Shown piece by piece: positions 23,050 through 34,470 of a stretch of 64,000 bases of DNA; position 1 is the stretch's first letter; each line of letters begins with the position of its first letter. Both the position numbers and the translations under genes were made by a program. Under the pieces are notes generated by a model. It was given only the letters and a program-made list of their open reading frames with translations, did not search any database and was not told the DNA's origin. This DNA comes from Neoceratodus forsteri (Eukaryota; Chordata; Ceratodontiformes; Ceratodontidae): the NCBI GenBank assembly GCA_016271365.2, contig CM028131.1, forward strand, positions 283,214,001 through 283,278,000, given 5' to 3'.

Positions 23050-24155
23050 CAAACAACAACTAGTGCTGCCCACTGCCTTTCGAGACTCAGTACTGAGGTC
23101 CTTGCACAACCACATGGGGCACCTTGGTATAGACAGAACACTTGACTTGGTGAGATCCAGATTCTATTGGCCTAAGATGGGGGCTGATGTGGAGCAACAC
23201 ATTCGAACTTGTAGTCGCTGCTTACAGAGGAAAGCTTGCCCAGAGGGCTGCCCCTTGTTAACATCACCACCAGTGCACCCATGGAGCTGGTCTGTATTGA
23301 TTTTCTGAAGTCGAGTCAGATCAAAGAAATATCAGTAATGTGCTGGTGGTCACTGACCATTTCACGAGATATGCCCAAGCTTTCCCACCAAAGACCAGAA
23401 AGCATCCACTGTGGCCAAAGTACTTGTAGAAAACTTTTTGTTCACTATGGGGCTCCACAAAGAATCCATTCTGATCAAGGGAGAGACTTTGAGAGTCGTC
23501 TGATCAAAGAGATGCTTTCTCTGTGGGAGGCGAAAGTCCAGAACCACTCCTACCACCCCCAGGGGACCCACAGCCTGAACGTTTCAACGCACTTTGCTAG
23601 ATATGCTAGGCACCCTGCACCCAAAGGACAAGCCTAGATGGAGCCAACAAATTAGCACCTGGTACATGCTTATAACTGCACCAAAGTGATGCCACTGGAT
23701 TCTCCCCTACCGCCTGATGTTTGGAAGAAGCTCGACTACCAGTAGATGTGTGTTTTGGGGTCTCTCCTGATGGGGTTCAAGCTGACAACTATTTACAGTA
23801 TGTGCAAAGTTAAAGGCCCAGCTAACTCATGCGTACCAACTGGCTCAAACCATGGCTGCCAAAAGAAATCTGGCCAACAAAGAAAGGTATGATAAAGGTG
23901 AAAGCACAGGAACTCCAGGAGGGAGATCGGGTATTGCTAAGAAATCTGGGACTGCATGGCAAGCACAAGATTGCTGACAGATGGCACCATCTCCCTCACA
24001 TTGTAGTGGGCAAACTAGATGATCTGCCAGTGTACAAAGTAAGGCCTGAGAATAATTCAAAAGATGTAAAAACAATGCATAGAAATCATTTACTGCCCAT
24101 TGGACAAATCTTAATTGAGTCTGAGCCTAGAAGATGCCCTCTGACCAGTGACTAG
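23050..24155 (+). pseudogene. pol: pol: integrase, frameshifted
   Basis: The N-terminal HHCC zinc domain is intact in one frame (23063-23308): HNHMGHLGIDRTLDL and later HIRTCSRCLQRKAC. The DDE core follows in the next frames: VCIDFL carries the first Asp near 23296, and HYGAPQRIHSDQGRDFESRL near 23440-23500 carries the second Asp. The YHPQG segment near 23551 marks the site before the catalytic Glu. A C-terminal DNA-binding part is in 23829-24155 (LQEGDRVLLRNLGLHGKHKI, VYKVRPE). The enzyme would insert the cDNA. Frames shift at about 23236, 23640 and 23830. Confidence 0.88.
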
Positions 24156-24308
24156 AGCTGCTGCTAAGAAAAGATCAAGAAAGTCTGCACCTACAGAAGC
24201 AAAGTTAAAGTGTTCCCTCCACAAGTCCCAGTTGAGCATGACTGTCAGTCCATATCGGAAGAAAGTGAGAGTGACTTTGAATACTATCCTTCTTACTAAC
24301 TGAGTCAA

Positions 24309-24968
24309 TTGTTTCGGGCAATCCCAGTCAATACTGGAGACAAAGCTGGGCCTTCTGGACTGTCTAAGCCCCAGCTTCATCCCTGGAGCCAATGCTCCCA
24401 GAAAGTGAAGTGCAAAGCATCAGATCAGATGAAATGGAATCATTGTGCATGGTTGAACTGTTTGAGCTTTCAGGAGGAAAATGATAGATTGGGGCAGACT
24501 GGTGATACACCCGAACAAGAAGAGTATTTTGAGTGCCCTGACAGTCCACTGCCAGTGTCCGAAAGCTCTCCATGCGAGCCAAATGTTGTGGACTCAGAAA
24601 CTGTAACTCCTGGAGCTGAAAGTGCCCCAAGTTCTAGCCTCTACCCCATGGAGACTCCCCTGACAAGTGAGGACAATGCTGAAAATGAGGCTCAGAGTGC
24701 AGAGACTGTAACAGTTCCCCCTAGAAAGACTGGTCGAGCTGTAAAGCCTGTGGTGCACCTCAGTTATGATTCCCTTGGGAGGCCTGTGGACTTGCCTCTC
24801 AATGTTGTCCATAAAGGAGTGTATGTGTCCCCGAGCTCATTGCCCAAACTGAGCGTCAGTGCTAACTCCAAGTTACTTGTGTTGTCTACATATGGTGCCC
24901 TTGCCCCATCCAGCCCCAAGGTAACTGATAGGAAGGGCCCCTCTTCAGGTTTCATGTACAAGAGGTAA
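24309..24968 (+). CDS. C-terminal 219-codon ORF of the gypsy element
   Basis: This is the longest uninterrupted frame in the element. It lies after the integrase and before the 3' LTR. It is acidic and rich in Ser/Pro/Glu (for example EEYFECPDSPLPVSESSP), then ends with a more hydrophobic stretch (KTGRAVKPVVHLSYDSLG, VDLPLNVVHKGVYV). It could be the C-terminal tail of Pol after integrase, or a separate protein. No signal peptide, membrane segment or envelope motif is visible, so I do not call it env. Its survival without stops while gag and pol are broken is notable. The ATG used is only the first in frame; the real start may lie upstream across a frameshift. Confidence 0.6.
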   Translation: MFRAIPVNTGDKAGPSGLSKPQLHPWSQCSQKVKCKASDQMKWNHCAWLNCLSFQEENDRLGQTGDTPEQEEYFECPDSPLPVSESSPCEPNVVDSETVTPGAESAPSSSLYPMETPLTSEDNAENEAQSAETVTVPPRKTGRAVKPVVHLSYDSLGRPVDLPLNVVHKGVYVSPSSLPKLSVSANSKLLVLSTYGALAPSSPKVTDRKGPSSGFMYKR

Positions 24969-25156
24969 TAACTTGAGTTATGGTACAATGTGTATGTAAT
25001 ACTTGTAAAGAGTGACGACTGCAATGTTTCAGAAATGTGTTCTTGGTAAAATGATATATTGACTGATGATTACATGTGCGAGCCTAATGCAAATGTATAT
25101 GGTTGCAGTTGAAACTTATGGGTACTTGCTTGACGCGGACGCCAAGCTTTCCCAGG

Positions 25157-25166
25157 CCAGGAAGGG
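25157..25166 (+). promoter_or_regulatory. Putative polypurine tract
   Basis: A short purine run (aggaaggg) lies directly before the 3' LTR, the place where plus-strand DNA synthesis is primed. It is short, and the first LTR base differs here from the TG of the 5' LTR, so the exact junction is uncertain by one or two bases. Confidence 0.5.
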
Positions 25167-26767
25167 TAAACCCCTGCAAATGGGGGTTCCCAAAGACTTC
25201 CAGGAGCTTGCTTGAATGCTCCAAGCCTGAATGGTGTTTGGCATTTAAGCCATTTATCAGTGAGTGTTTTTAGAGCTCTGGTACTGTCTCTTTAAGAGCT
25301 GTCTGCTTGCAGACATAATTAGTTTGTATGGGGGACTGTGTGCTTCTCTGAGTACCACTCGAGCTGCTGCCAATTCACTTCATTTTTGCAGTCACTAGAG
25401 TGCAAAGGGAACCTATCTGAAAGATGTAACTGTTTGCCAGAAATTATTTAGAGTAATAATGAAATTACAGTTTGTCTAACCTGCTTTTTGCAGTCAGAAC
25501 TGTGTCTGCTAGTTCCCATTCTAGTTTTGAACTGCTGAACTGGACCAATCAGTGTGGGGTAAGCTAGCTCTAAAATGGTGCCTTGACGAATCAGAACTTG
25601 GACTCATAATCTGAGCCAGCCACAAGAGGATTGTATGGGCAGTGACTCTGGGAGATGTAGTTTAGACTTCAGTGCCTTTTTGGACCAACAGCAGCAGTCT
25701 ATTGTGAGTGACAGCCAATCCAGTCAAGAACTGGGAGGAACTCAAAGGAAGTGCCCAGTTTTGTCGGTTGGAGCTTCAGTTGAGCTTTGGCAGTGAAGAA
25801 GGAAGGAGCCCTGTGCTTTTTCAGTGTGCAGTTTTAGTCAAAAACGTGTGATGGCCCAGAGTTCCGGTCTGCAGCTTGTGTAACAGCTTGTTAGGACTGA
25901 ATCCGTCCTGTGAAAAGAATCAAAGGATCTCTGAAGAGTAGAAACCAGGCTCACCCTGTAGAAGACTGGAAGAATTGCTGAAAATTGCACTCGGTCTGTC
26001 AGGAACTGAATCTGCTGTGTGTTCTCCCGGTATTGTGCAGTAATTGCGATCGAACAGATGCAGCCTGCCTGGTATAGTACTTTCTTTATATGGATGTGAA
26101 GAGGTTTGTGTACCTCAAGTGAGCCCTGCTGACATTGAAGGACCCTATCTTATTTGGAGGTCGGAGTACTAATTCAGGGTTGCTCCTGTTGAATTGCCAC
26201 ATTAAATCCAAATGGAATTACTGTACTGCTGACTGTTTAATTCTCCTTTTCTCTGTGTGAAAGGGCCCCTACCAGCTGCCACGGTTTGGACTAGCCACTA
26301 GGCTTGGGTACCCAGGGACAGTAACTGATAGGGATAGGCCTGTGCACAGAGCCATAGGTAGATTATTAGAGTGATAAGCTAATTAACCTGATTTCCTGTC
26401 CTTGTTATATCCCCTAAATAAATCAGAGCTGCTTGTTTCAGCAAAGTTATACTGCCTGAGGTATTTGTCTATGTTAAAGTACTGTACTGTGATTGTTGCA
26501 CTGTATCTCATTTCACAGGAGGTCCCAGTGCCGGAACCAGACCTGGGGTAAGTGTATACTGTGAAGGTAATTCTGATATATTGTGTGGCCACTAGTGGGA
26601 AGAAAGGGGTTGCAGTGTCCCAGAGGGCTGTGACCAAGTTAGTTTAACTATTGCAAACCCTGACCTCTGGGTGGAGGCACCCGCCATTGGATCCAGGCCC
26701 CTCAACCTGTTAGTGGCAAATCAGGCAGGGGTAGTAGCCCCTGGGATAGCGCCATCTAGGGGTTACA
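25165..26767 (+). repeat. 3' LTR of the gypsy element
   Basis: This LTR is about 1603 bp and nearly identical to 17064-18673. Its first bases are altered (ggtaaacccc in place of tgtaacccccc), while the end GGGGTTACA is intact and followed by the CATG duplication. AATAAA lies at about 26417. Confidence 0.95.
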
Positions 26768-26771
26768 CATG

Positions 26772-27655
26772 CTGGGAACTACAGTACGATGTATGAGGGA
26801 GAACTAAATGAAAAACTACAACATGCCTGTTTCCTCTAAAAATACAATGGGCATCTAGTTGACTTTTCCACACAGACTGATAAGACTTTCCCATTGCCCT
26901 TTCCACCTCACCACCGCCCCCTCCTTTCCTCTTTCCATTTAACAGGCTATTTTTCCTTTCCCTTGTTTTATCCTCCCAAATCAGCAGATATGTTTTGCCT
27001 TTATTGTGTACTCAGTTGGACATATACAGATATCAGCTAATGTTATGCTTCCGTGTCCCTTCAACCCTCCTGTCCCATATTCAGTGCTTTTGTTTTCTAT
27101 ACTTTAGATTATCAGAACAAGTTACTGTTAAATGAATTATTGCTTCATATTTATATGTTTTCTCTTCTGTATTTTCTCTGCAGGAGTTAGTTCTGCATTC
27201 TTCCTTCTTTTTGGTTCTGTCTTGTGGGGGTTATGTATTTTGTTACATTTTATGTTTTCTTCATCTCTTTAAATATATTCACACTGCAGCGTCTGAATTT
27301 ATTAGTATGCATTTTGTAGCTTAGAAGAATATTTAAAAAATAATTTTAGAATGCTTAATCTAGTATCAGCATAAATAATTTATGTATGTAATTTGAAAAT
27401 AATTTTTCTAAATGATAAAGTTATTAACTGATGGGTTTATGCGTCAGTGACCATATGCTTAAAGAGAGCCCTTTTGAAGGACTGCTAGATTTCCATGTAA
27501 TTTGCCATGTGATGAAGACATAGTAGTCGAAACTTTATGGTGGTTTTTGTACAGGTCAAGAGTCCACTGTGTACTAATACAACACAGAAGTACAAATACT
27601 GTAATCATTTAAAGTAACCCTTTTACCTTTAGTGGATTAATTCTGGACCCAGTGG
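26772..27655. other. AT-rich unassigned DNA
   Basis: No gene or repeat is recognised between the gypsy element and the next SINE. It is AT-rich with pyrimidine runs near 26900-26960. Confidence 0.4.
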
Positions 27656-28229
27656 AAAATTCATTACTTTTTTTTCCCTCTTCTGATCAGCCCTCCTTCA
27701 AACAAGAACCCCAGTCTGTTCATCCTGACATCCTCTGGGATTTACCTGCCAGTCAGCTTCTCCCAGGTCTTGCCCCCACCTGGGGGAGGTCAGCAGGGTT
27801 CCACAAGCCCTGCTGCAGAATGGATCCAGTTTGGACCAGTATGCTCAGCTGATCAGGTGTGGTGCCTGTGGGTGCTCCTCTTCATCCTGCCACCGGACTC
27901 TTTTTCCACTGGTTTTTGGCCCTGAAGAGATGTGGCGTACAATTATGTCATGGTGCATGCCACGTGCTCACAAATGACATGCACTGATGTCTGCCACGTC
28001 TCTGACTTTCTTGGCTCAGGCTGCCTTTTTCCCAGCTTCCACCAGGAGCCATGTAAGCTTCAGGCTCTCCCCACCGTCCCCTCCCAGAGGAGGAGGACAG
28101 CAATCCTATGGACACTCAATCCTCCTCCCCGACTGACTGCCAGCAACCTGATTTGCTTCTGAATCCGGGTCATCAGTGTTGCAAGCAGCAGTGCTACCAC
28201 TGCACTGGCAGGCCGGCCGGCCTAAAATT
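27656..28229 (-). mobile_element. Long tRNA-derived SINE, copy 2 (27662-28223)
   Basis: Read on the minus strand, the tRNA-like head lies at the right end (tgccagtgcagtggtagcac, an A-box-like start, followed by a cccggattc B-box-like site). The A-rich tail is at the left (T8 on the plus strand near 27668). The interior shares the 'ggacactcaatcct' block and a tgccacgtctc-like segment with the copies at 6241, 37682 and 50812. A 6-bp direct repeat AAAATT lies at 27656-27661 and 28224-28229. The length of 562 bp agrees with the other copies. The assignment is good for the head and weaker for the body. Confidence 0.6.
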
Positions 28230-28978
28230 AGGAAGTTTTTGGGAGTCCGTTTAGCATGTGGAACCTGATGCAACTGTAACCTTCTTGCTTCAGCTTTGGC
28301 TGAGACAGGTATGACATTTCTTTATTGTTTCTTTCCTGGTGATTTTGCACAGGTTGCAGAGGTGCAGTTGGCTTGGAGCTCAGAACAGCATTTGTCTTTT
28401 TGTAGAGAAAATAAGGTAAAAACAGGGGTTAAGTTGAAAATGTTTAGGTGGGGAACTCTTATTTCTAGGTAGTGGAACTCTCCTGTAATAGTCAATGGAG
28501 AAGGATGGCAGAGGTGGTGGAACAGTCATACCATTTTTAAAGAGGTGGTGGGACTGAGTTCCTGTGGGCTTCTGCCCAGTTTAACTCCTGGGTAAAAAAG
28601 TCCCCCGACTTAGGTAATCCATTGCAGTGCTGCACTGACAAAATGCATTTGGTAGCAGACTTGGTGTGCATAGACACAGTACTATTGGAGGCGATAATAG
28701 CGAATGCAAAACAGTGCAGGCAAAACAGTGACTGCAATAACAGCACCAGTACATCACAGCGAGAAGTAAAAACAACTACACAGGCTACCACATGCAACTC
28801 AGGAGGCTTTGTACCCACCCCCCATGTGGGGGCTTCTTCCCCACACCCCCAGCTGGAATTTAAACAGACTGCATGTCGCACAAATCAGAGGCACAGCAGC
28901 AAAGTTAGAGATAGTGCCTAAATGACCTGTGCTATTTTTGTGCCAGTTGCTATTTTCACCTGCGTTGTTATTCCTGCG
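28230..28978. other. No feature recognised
   Basis: Open frames of 60-115 codons occur on both strands around 28537-28921 and overlap each other. None has a motif or a neighbour that would support a gene. Confidence 0.4.
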
Positions 28979-29187
28979 ATTTTTTTTTGTTTGTTTAACC
29001 AGGTATAGCACACTAAGCTGAAAGCTTTTTTACAGGAGCGACCTAGGAGCACAAGGAGGTTAAGTGACTTGCTCAGGGTCACACAGTATGCAAGTGGAAG
29101 CTGTGGGATTCAAACCCAGGTCTGGTCTGCTGGATGTCACCTGATTTGCAGCTCAGAGCCTTAGACCACTGCACTATGCTGCCTCCT
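28979..29187 (-). mobile_element. MIR/CORE-like tRNA-derived SINE, copy 2
   Basis: This is the same family as 5781-5963. On the minus strand it has ggcagcatagtgcagtggtc, a cctgggtttgaatccc B-box-like site, the core tgtgtgaccctgagcaagtc, and the tail aagctttcagcttagtgtgc, ending in an A-rich run. It carries about 20 extra bases near the B-box relative to copy 1. A short repeat (cctgcg) flanks it. Confidence 0.8.
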
Positions 29188-30520
29188 ACACTGCCTGCCT
29201 GCGCTGTTTTTGCCCATGCTGTTAAGTGTTATTCCCACGCTGTTTTCAGTGGACACCCATGGACACTCGGCCGACCAAAAGGCTGTGCAGCACCGTGATG
29301 TGTGTGGTGGGTGGAAAAAAGGAGAAAAAACCCTGAAAAATCATGATGCCACCAGGATGACAGAAAATGTTACTCTCAGGCCCGTACTGCAGGAACCTCT
29401 ACCAGAATGATGGTGGGGGTGGTAGAAGATAACAATGGAGTTTGCCAGTGCCATTAGGCCCAGACCTGAGGACTGGCCAGGTGGCTTCAAGGACAAAGAT
29501 CTATATGGAAAAAAAAAAGACTCTTGGTGAATGTGTGATGTTCCTTGGGGTTTAAACAATTTTTTGACGCAGTATTGATGTAACCAAAATTTTGCCATTT
29601 TCTTTCAAGACACATAAATTTACCTACACACCAATGCTTAGCGAGAAGGTGTTAAATGTAAGCTAATGCCATTGCTGCATTTAGCTGGAAGTGGCATGCA
29701 AATCCTGGTACTCTGTCCTGTCTTGGCAGTGCAAAGACTACATCCTGCTTATATGTCCTTATCCATTTTCTGTATCTTCAGGTCTTCCACTCCTTCAAAT
29801 CCCGGATGGGACCCCACTTTGCAACCTCCCTTGGCCTGCCAACCAGTCAGTCTCTATGCCCTGATGGGGGTGGGCATAGCCAAGGAAAGCACCCATGTCT
29901 AAGGGTATAGGGATGGTAATGCTCACCAAGATCTCTCTTGCAAACTTTTGGCAGTGGCTCTATACTTTCATAAGTATTCGACTAAGACAGGACTTTGGTT
30001 GGTAGCAGCAATAATCACACAATGCCCAGAACTGCAGTTCATCTGCTATCTTTACTGGGTTGACACTGGATGAATAATTCAGATACACTTCTATTCTGAT
30101 TCAATTTGGGCTGCACTGACCCACATTGCACCATTAATGCATTAATACATCTGTGGTCCTGACCCTCTCACCATATTATGGACTCTCATGGACTTGTTTC
30201 ATGCTTGGCATCTCATACGCCAATAGGGAGTTTTCTAATCCCATTCTGACACTCTTTATCTGCAGCTCAGGCATGGACTTTAGAAACACTGAAAACAATT
30301 GGGGGTTGAATGGCATGCCAACCTGGAGCACCTGCTGTCCATTGTCACTTTTGTTTTACAGTCCACCCGACCAGCTATTTCTGCCTTGCCCTGGTGTCCT
30401 AAAAATCCTAATGCCCACACCTTGTCCCAACTGGTAGCATCAGCTAGATACTCCTGAGTGGACACCAGTCCCTGCAGCCGCCTCTCTGGGATCCCTCACT
30501 TGGTAAGATGCCACAGCCAA
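29188..30520. other. No feature recognised
   Basis: This is unassigned single-copy-looking DNA with ORFs under 100 codons and no motif. Confidence 0.4.
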
Positions 30521-31076
30521 TCTGACACCAAGGGCCCCACACTTAAGTGTGGGGCCGGTCCTAATGTGCATTTTGTGTGCAAAAACATTTTGGTTTACCT
30601 ACTGTTTACTATAGTATAATAGATTGTGTCAGACCAATTTTGTTTGCTTCTAGGCTGACATCTTCTGTTAATACAAATCCCAGAATCCTCTGCAGATTAC
30701 ACCAGGGTAGTAGGCATCAGAGAGAAAATGTTTGTTGGTCCACTCCAGCTGTCCTCCCTGCGGTAAGTACAGTCATAAAGGACTGTACTTAACCCCTGGA
30801 GAAAAGCAGGACTGGAAAACGTCTGATCAAAGATTTAAAAAACACGTAACATGCACTGCAGGCTATTGAATTTTCCACTGCTGCCTACTGCTCTGATATC
30901 AGCTGTAGGTGATTCTGGGATTTGTAGTAACACAAGATGTCAGCCTAGAAGTAAAAAAAATTAGTCTGATGCAATCTACTATACTACAGTAAACAGTACG
31001 TAAACCAAAATGCTTTTGAACATAAAGTGCACATTAGGACCGTCCCTGCACTTGAATGTGAGGCCCTTGGTGCAGA
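30521..31076. mobile_element. 556-bp palindromic foldback element
   Basis: The left arm (about 30521-30715) and right arm (about 30882-31076) are inverted copies with roughly 85-90% identity by eye. Examples are ccaagggccccacactt against the complement of aatgtgaggcccttgg, and ggctgacatcttctgttaat against the complement of gtaacacaagatgtcagcc. The centre holds a perfect hairpin, TAAGTACAGTC at 30764-30774 and GACTGTACTTA at 30781-30791. No ORF of note is present. It looks like a non-autonomous DNA transposon (MITE or foldback type). I could not settle its target duplication or superfamily. Confidence 0.75.
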
Positions 31077-31614
31077 CCGTTCTCCTTTAAAGAAAAAAAA
31101 AAATGAAATCAGCAGGCCCATTCATTTTCAATTGGCCCATTCATTTTAATTTTTTTTGTCATAACATTTTTGAGTTTTGACTATTTGTATCTATTTTTTT
31201 CTGTCAGTAGCTTTTTTACTCACACCTTATGGGTGTCTACTTTCACATTTTACCCCAAAATGGGGGTTTGTAGTTTATGCTAGTGTATACCGCAAACACC
31301 CATTTCAAGGAAGAGGGGATTTGTATGTTGATATCTATAGAGTTTGTGATGGTAGGAGTAATAAAGCTAACAGAAAAAAAATCAAACACAAATAAGTTAT
31401 GACATTTAAAAAAACATGGAAATGAATGGTCACAATGAAATGAAATACATTTCTTCATAAAGTCATACTTTGCAAAGTTGGGGAAACTTTGTAAAGTCTT
31501 TGCACAGCAAAGGTTCCCTGACTTCACCCATAATTACAATAAATCCCATTATGAATAAACAATAGGGGCACTTGCCCCATTTCCCCTAACCTTACTTTAT
31601 ACCCCAACTGTTCT
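31077..31614. other. AT-rich unassigned DNA
   Basis: This contains A-runs and T-runs (31094, 31150) and a local inverted similarity around tttgtagtttatgc and aaatgaatgg. Nothing is assignable. Confidence 0.35.
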
Positions 31615-32520
31615 GACTTACCTCATGATTTGTGGATTTGTGTAGGGCCCACTGTGCATGGCCCTCTGCTAGCTCATGATTTGCTCAGGGCTTGAAGCAT
31701 ATAAGGACTTGCCTCCTATTATGCAGATTTGTGCAGGGCCTGAAGGGCCCTGTGTGTCCTGTTGTGCACAAAGTACATTAGGGCATGGTCCTTATTTGCA
31801 CAGGGCCTGAAGGGACCTGTGTGAAGCAAGTTAGGGCTTACCTCTTATTCCTTGGATTCATGCAGGGCCTGGAGCCCTGTTTGTCCTGTTCTGTGCAGGA
31901 CCCGATGAAGCAAGTTAGGACTTAGCTCCTGATTTTTACAGGGCCCAAAATGGCTCTTTGCCACTCTCTTCATGCAGGGTCCTGTGTGAAGAAAGTTAGG
32001 ACTTACCTCCTTTTTCATGGATGCCAAAAAGCCCCACAAGAAGCAAATTATGACTTATTTTTTTAAAAAGTAAGGAAATTAATTGCAAAAGACTATATTA
32101 ATGCATCTATTAGGGTTGCAAAAACCCAAAGCGGGAAGTAAGGAAATTAACTGAAAAACAAAACAAAACGTTAATGCATACATTAGAGATGCAAAAACAC
32201 AAATGTACAAAGTACGGTAATGAACAAAAAAAATAGGTGTTAAAGAGTCAGCAGTCTTGCCAAATCAGTAGTGTGGTGTTCCTTGAAGGCGTCTCAACCT
32301 TAATGTTCACCCTTCCCCCAGCCCCATGCCTCATGACAAACGGACAAGCTACAGGTCCAAGCATGTGGTCAATATATGAAGAATGTTATGAATAATCTTG
32401 ATCTCCTGCTTCACACATGTCCTTGCATGAAAAAAGTTATGAATGACCTACTCCTAAGGGCAGGGCAGGGCCCTGCAAATAAAAGTTATAAATGATCTCC
32501 TACTTCATGCGGATATAGTT
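31615..32520. repeat. Degenerate tandem repeats built on gcagggcctgaagggcc
   Basis: A phrase of the type gcagggcctgaaggg-ccctgtgtg followed by aagcaagttaggacttacctcc recurs at about 31735, 31800, 31862 and 31970. Looser traces occur near 31640 and 32405-32500. Spacing varies from about 60 to 110 bp, so this is an old, eroded array. It has no coding capacity. Confidence 0.65.
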
Positions 32521-34470
32521 ATGACTGACTCTGTGTGCCAACCTCGGGGGCGTGAATTAAAATCCTATAATGCATACTCTGTCGTGGCTTGTTACTTATG
32601 TATAAACAGATCACAGGGAGATTCAACATGTGGCTGTTAAGTGGCAGGCTTAGGGTCACACAGTGATAAAGTAGCAGGATTAGTTTGTTCTTAAACACTG
32701 TGTGTGTGTTGGGGGGGGGGGGTTGGTGCTATTTTTTCCACTGGAGGACAGAATGAAATGTAAGACCTTGGGTTTTTCACCATAAAGTAACTCTTGATTT
32801 ACAACCCCCTAGTATTCAGTCAGTCTTTCATCTTTCTCAAACTACAAGGAACACTAGTTTACGAATGCAGAGACAGTTCAGTATCCCATTTATGAACAAC
32901 AGTCTGGGACAAAGGTCACTACCACATAGGGTTACCATATAGTAGTTAAAGTAATTTCAAGCAAAGCCATTGCGAGTTTTAACTATGAGTGTTGAAAAAT
33001 TCTGTCTGTTAAATCAAATTGCTATTGTTTATTGTAACTTCTTGTAATTGACTTTGTCATATTTATGATGTTTTGTAAACAACTTGGCGGGGCTAATTTA
33101 CAGTAGCTCACCATGACTGCCACTATAACAAATGAAATGAAATATTGCCTGCTTTCTACACGCACTGACATACAATTAAAAGGTTTACATGCAGGAGGAT
33201 TAACTAACTAAATATTTTTGTTATATTGTTTGCTGATGCCTGCTTGCTTTCTTAGCCATGCTGGAAGGGAAGAGAGTCCAGATATGTCATCAGAGCCTCT
33301 GTGTTTTTATCATCCTGCCCCCAAATCCTGCTTAATAGCAGGCTGCAGTTTTTAAAAGGCATGTTTTGTCTTTTTGTAAGTAAAAATATATGGGCCTGAC
33401 CCTCAACAGCCCAACACTCCCTTCCACACCTGTAGAGGTGCCGTTATGCCACTTTATGATACACAAAGGTTCTGCTTCCCACCTGCAGACATTTCCACAT
33501 ATCCACGGACATGGGGTGCTGGCCTTCTCCATACCTGATCCCTTTCCACCTGTGTGGCTGTGTGGGTGCTGGGATGGGTTGGGCCAGGGAGCATGGCCGG
33601 GTATACATTTGATCCAGCACTCAATTTCTGAAGTGCAGAGGGCAAGTGGAGGGGGCAGCATTAGTGGCACTGTGATGTGTCTCTCATGTGTTGAAACATC
33701 ATTTTTTTCTTTCATAGAGGTTTTTATTCTTTGCCTAGGTGTCTGGACCCCTTCTGCCCCGGTCACCCAGCCCCATCACCCACTTTCTCAGGGTATTACC
33801 TCTGAGCCCCCATTTCACTCTAGGAGTCCCTTCTGTGGCGGGGTTGGGAGGGATGTCTTCCCCCCAGTGACTTACATTCAAACTGGCCTGTTGTGCCCTG
33901 TTGGTGGTAGTCAGTCTGCAGTGTTTAGTGGCACCAACCTGCCAGCACCCTTTTTCTTGGTTTTCAAGCCCAAACACCTCCCTTGACACAGCATACAGTC
34001 TCAAAATCGACCTCATGTGGCACAGCGCACCTTGTGATGTAAAGTTCCCCAGCTCATTGCAAGGTGCCATCCCTACTGGGGAATTCTGCATCCTCTCTCC
34101 CCCAGCTAGGAGTGCTGCTGTGTGGCAGCACCATCCCCTAGCCCTAAGTTGCCCAGCCAGTTTTCTGAGCTTGTTGCTGAACTTGGGTCACCTGCATGGG
34201 AGCATGAGTCTCTACCTGGTAGGCCACCTTGCAGCCTTAAAAGCATCATCTTGAATACATTTGGGCAGCCTCCTCACACCCACTTTTCACACTATGACAC
34301 TCTTATACCACAACAGGCACCACTCAGTGCCCCAGTTAACTCTTACTGTGGACTGTGCATAACTAAAGGGACCTGGCTTTTTTAGCATGACATTCCTGCT
34401 AATTGTGGATGGTTAGTAATATGCCTGGAAGCTGAATACAGTGCTTCACATTCTCAAGTCATGTCATGCC
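32521..34470. other. Unassigned region with a G-run and possible LINE tail
   Basis: This contains a (TG)n plus G12 tract at about 32700-32722. A possible LINE 3' end near 33000-33142 (gtaaacaacttggcgggg, then an aaatgaaatgaaat tail) is also present. Overlapping open frames on both strands at 33332-33986, up to 198 codons, have no recognisable domain and I treat them as chance. Confidence 0.35.

Larger units (their letters stand above)
17060..26771 (+). mobile_element. Complete Ty3/gypsy LTR retrotransposon with PNMA-like Gag
   Basis: This is a full-length element of about 9.7 kb. It has two nearly identical 1.6-kb LTRs (17064-18673 and 25165-26767) and is flanked by CATG target duplications (17060-17063 and 26768-26771). 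The order is LTR, tRNA-Thr-like primer site, gag with a zinc knuckle, aspartic protease, reverse transcriptase, RNase H, HHCC integrase, a C-terminal ORF, a purine-rich tract and the LTR. Integrase downstream of RT/RNase H puts it in Ty3/gypsy, not copia. No envelope gene is seen. All pol domains are recognisable but frameshifted, often by single bases. The LTR pair mostly differs by indels too, so the element is young or the sequence carries indel errors. Confidence 0.95.

Noticed and set aside
24309..24968. Envelope gene of an endogenous retrovirus
   Set aside because: No signal peptide, cleavage site or transmembrane segment is visible in the frame; it is acidic and Ser/Pro/Glu-rich.
28041..28223. 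tRNA gene at the right end of the SINE
   Set aside because: Box A- and box B-like sequences are present, but no plausible cloverleaf was seen and the segment is the head of a SINE.
33332..33986. Long ORFs on both strands (198 codons plus, 144 codons minus)
   Set aside because: They overlap each other, contain no recognisable domain, and have no neighbouring splice or promoter context. A host gene would not be expected to be open on both strands; this looks like stop-poor GC-rich sequence.
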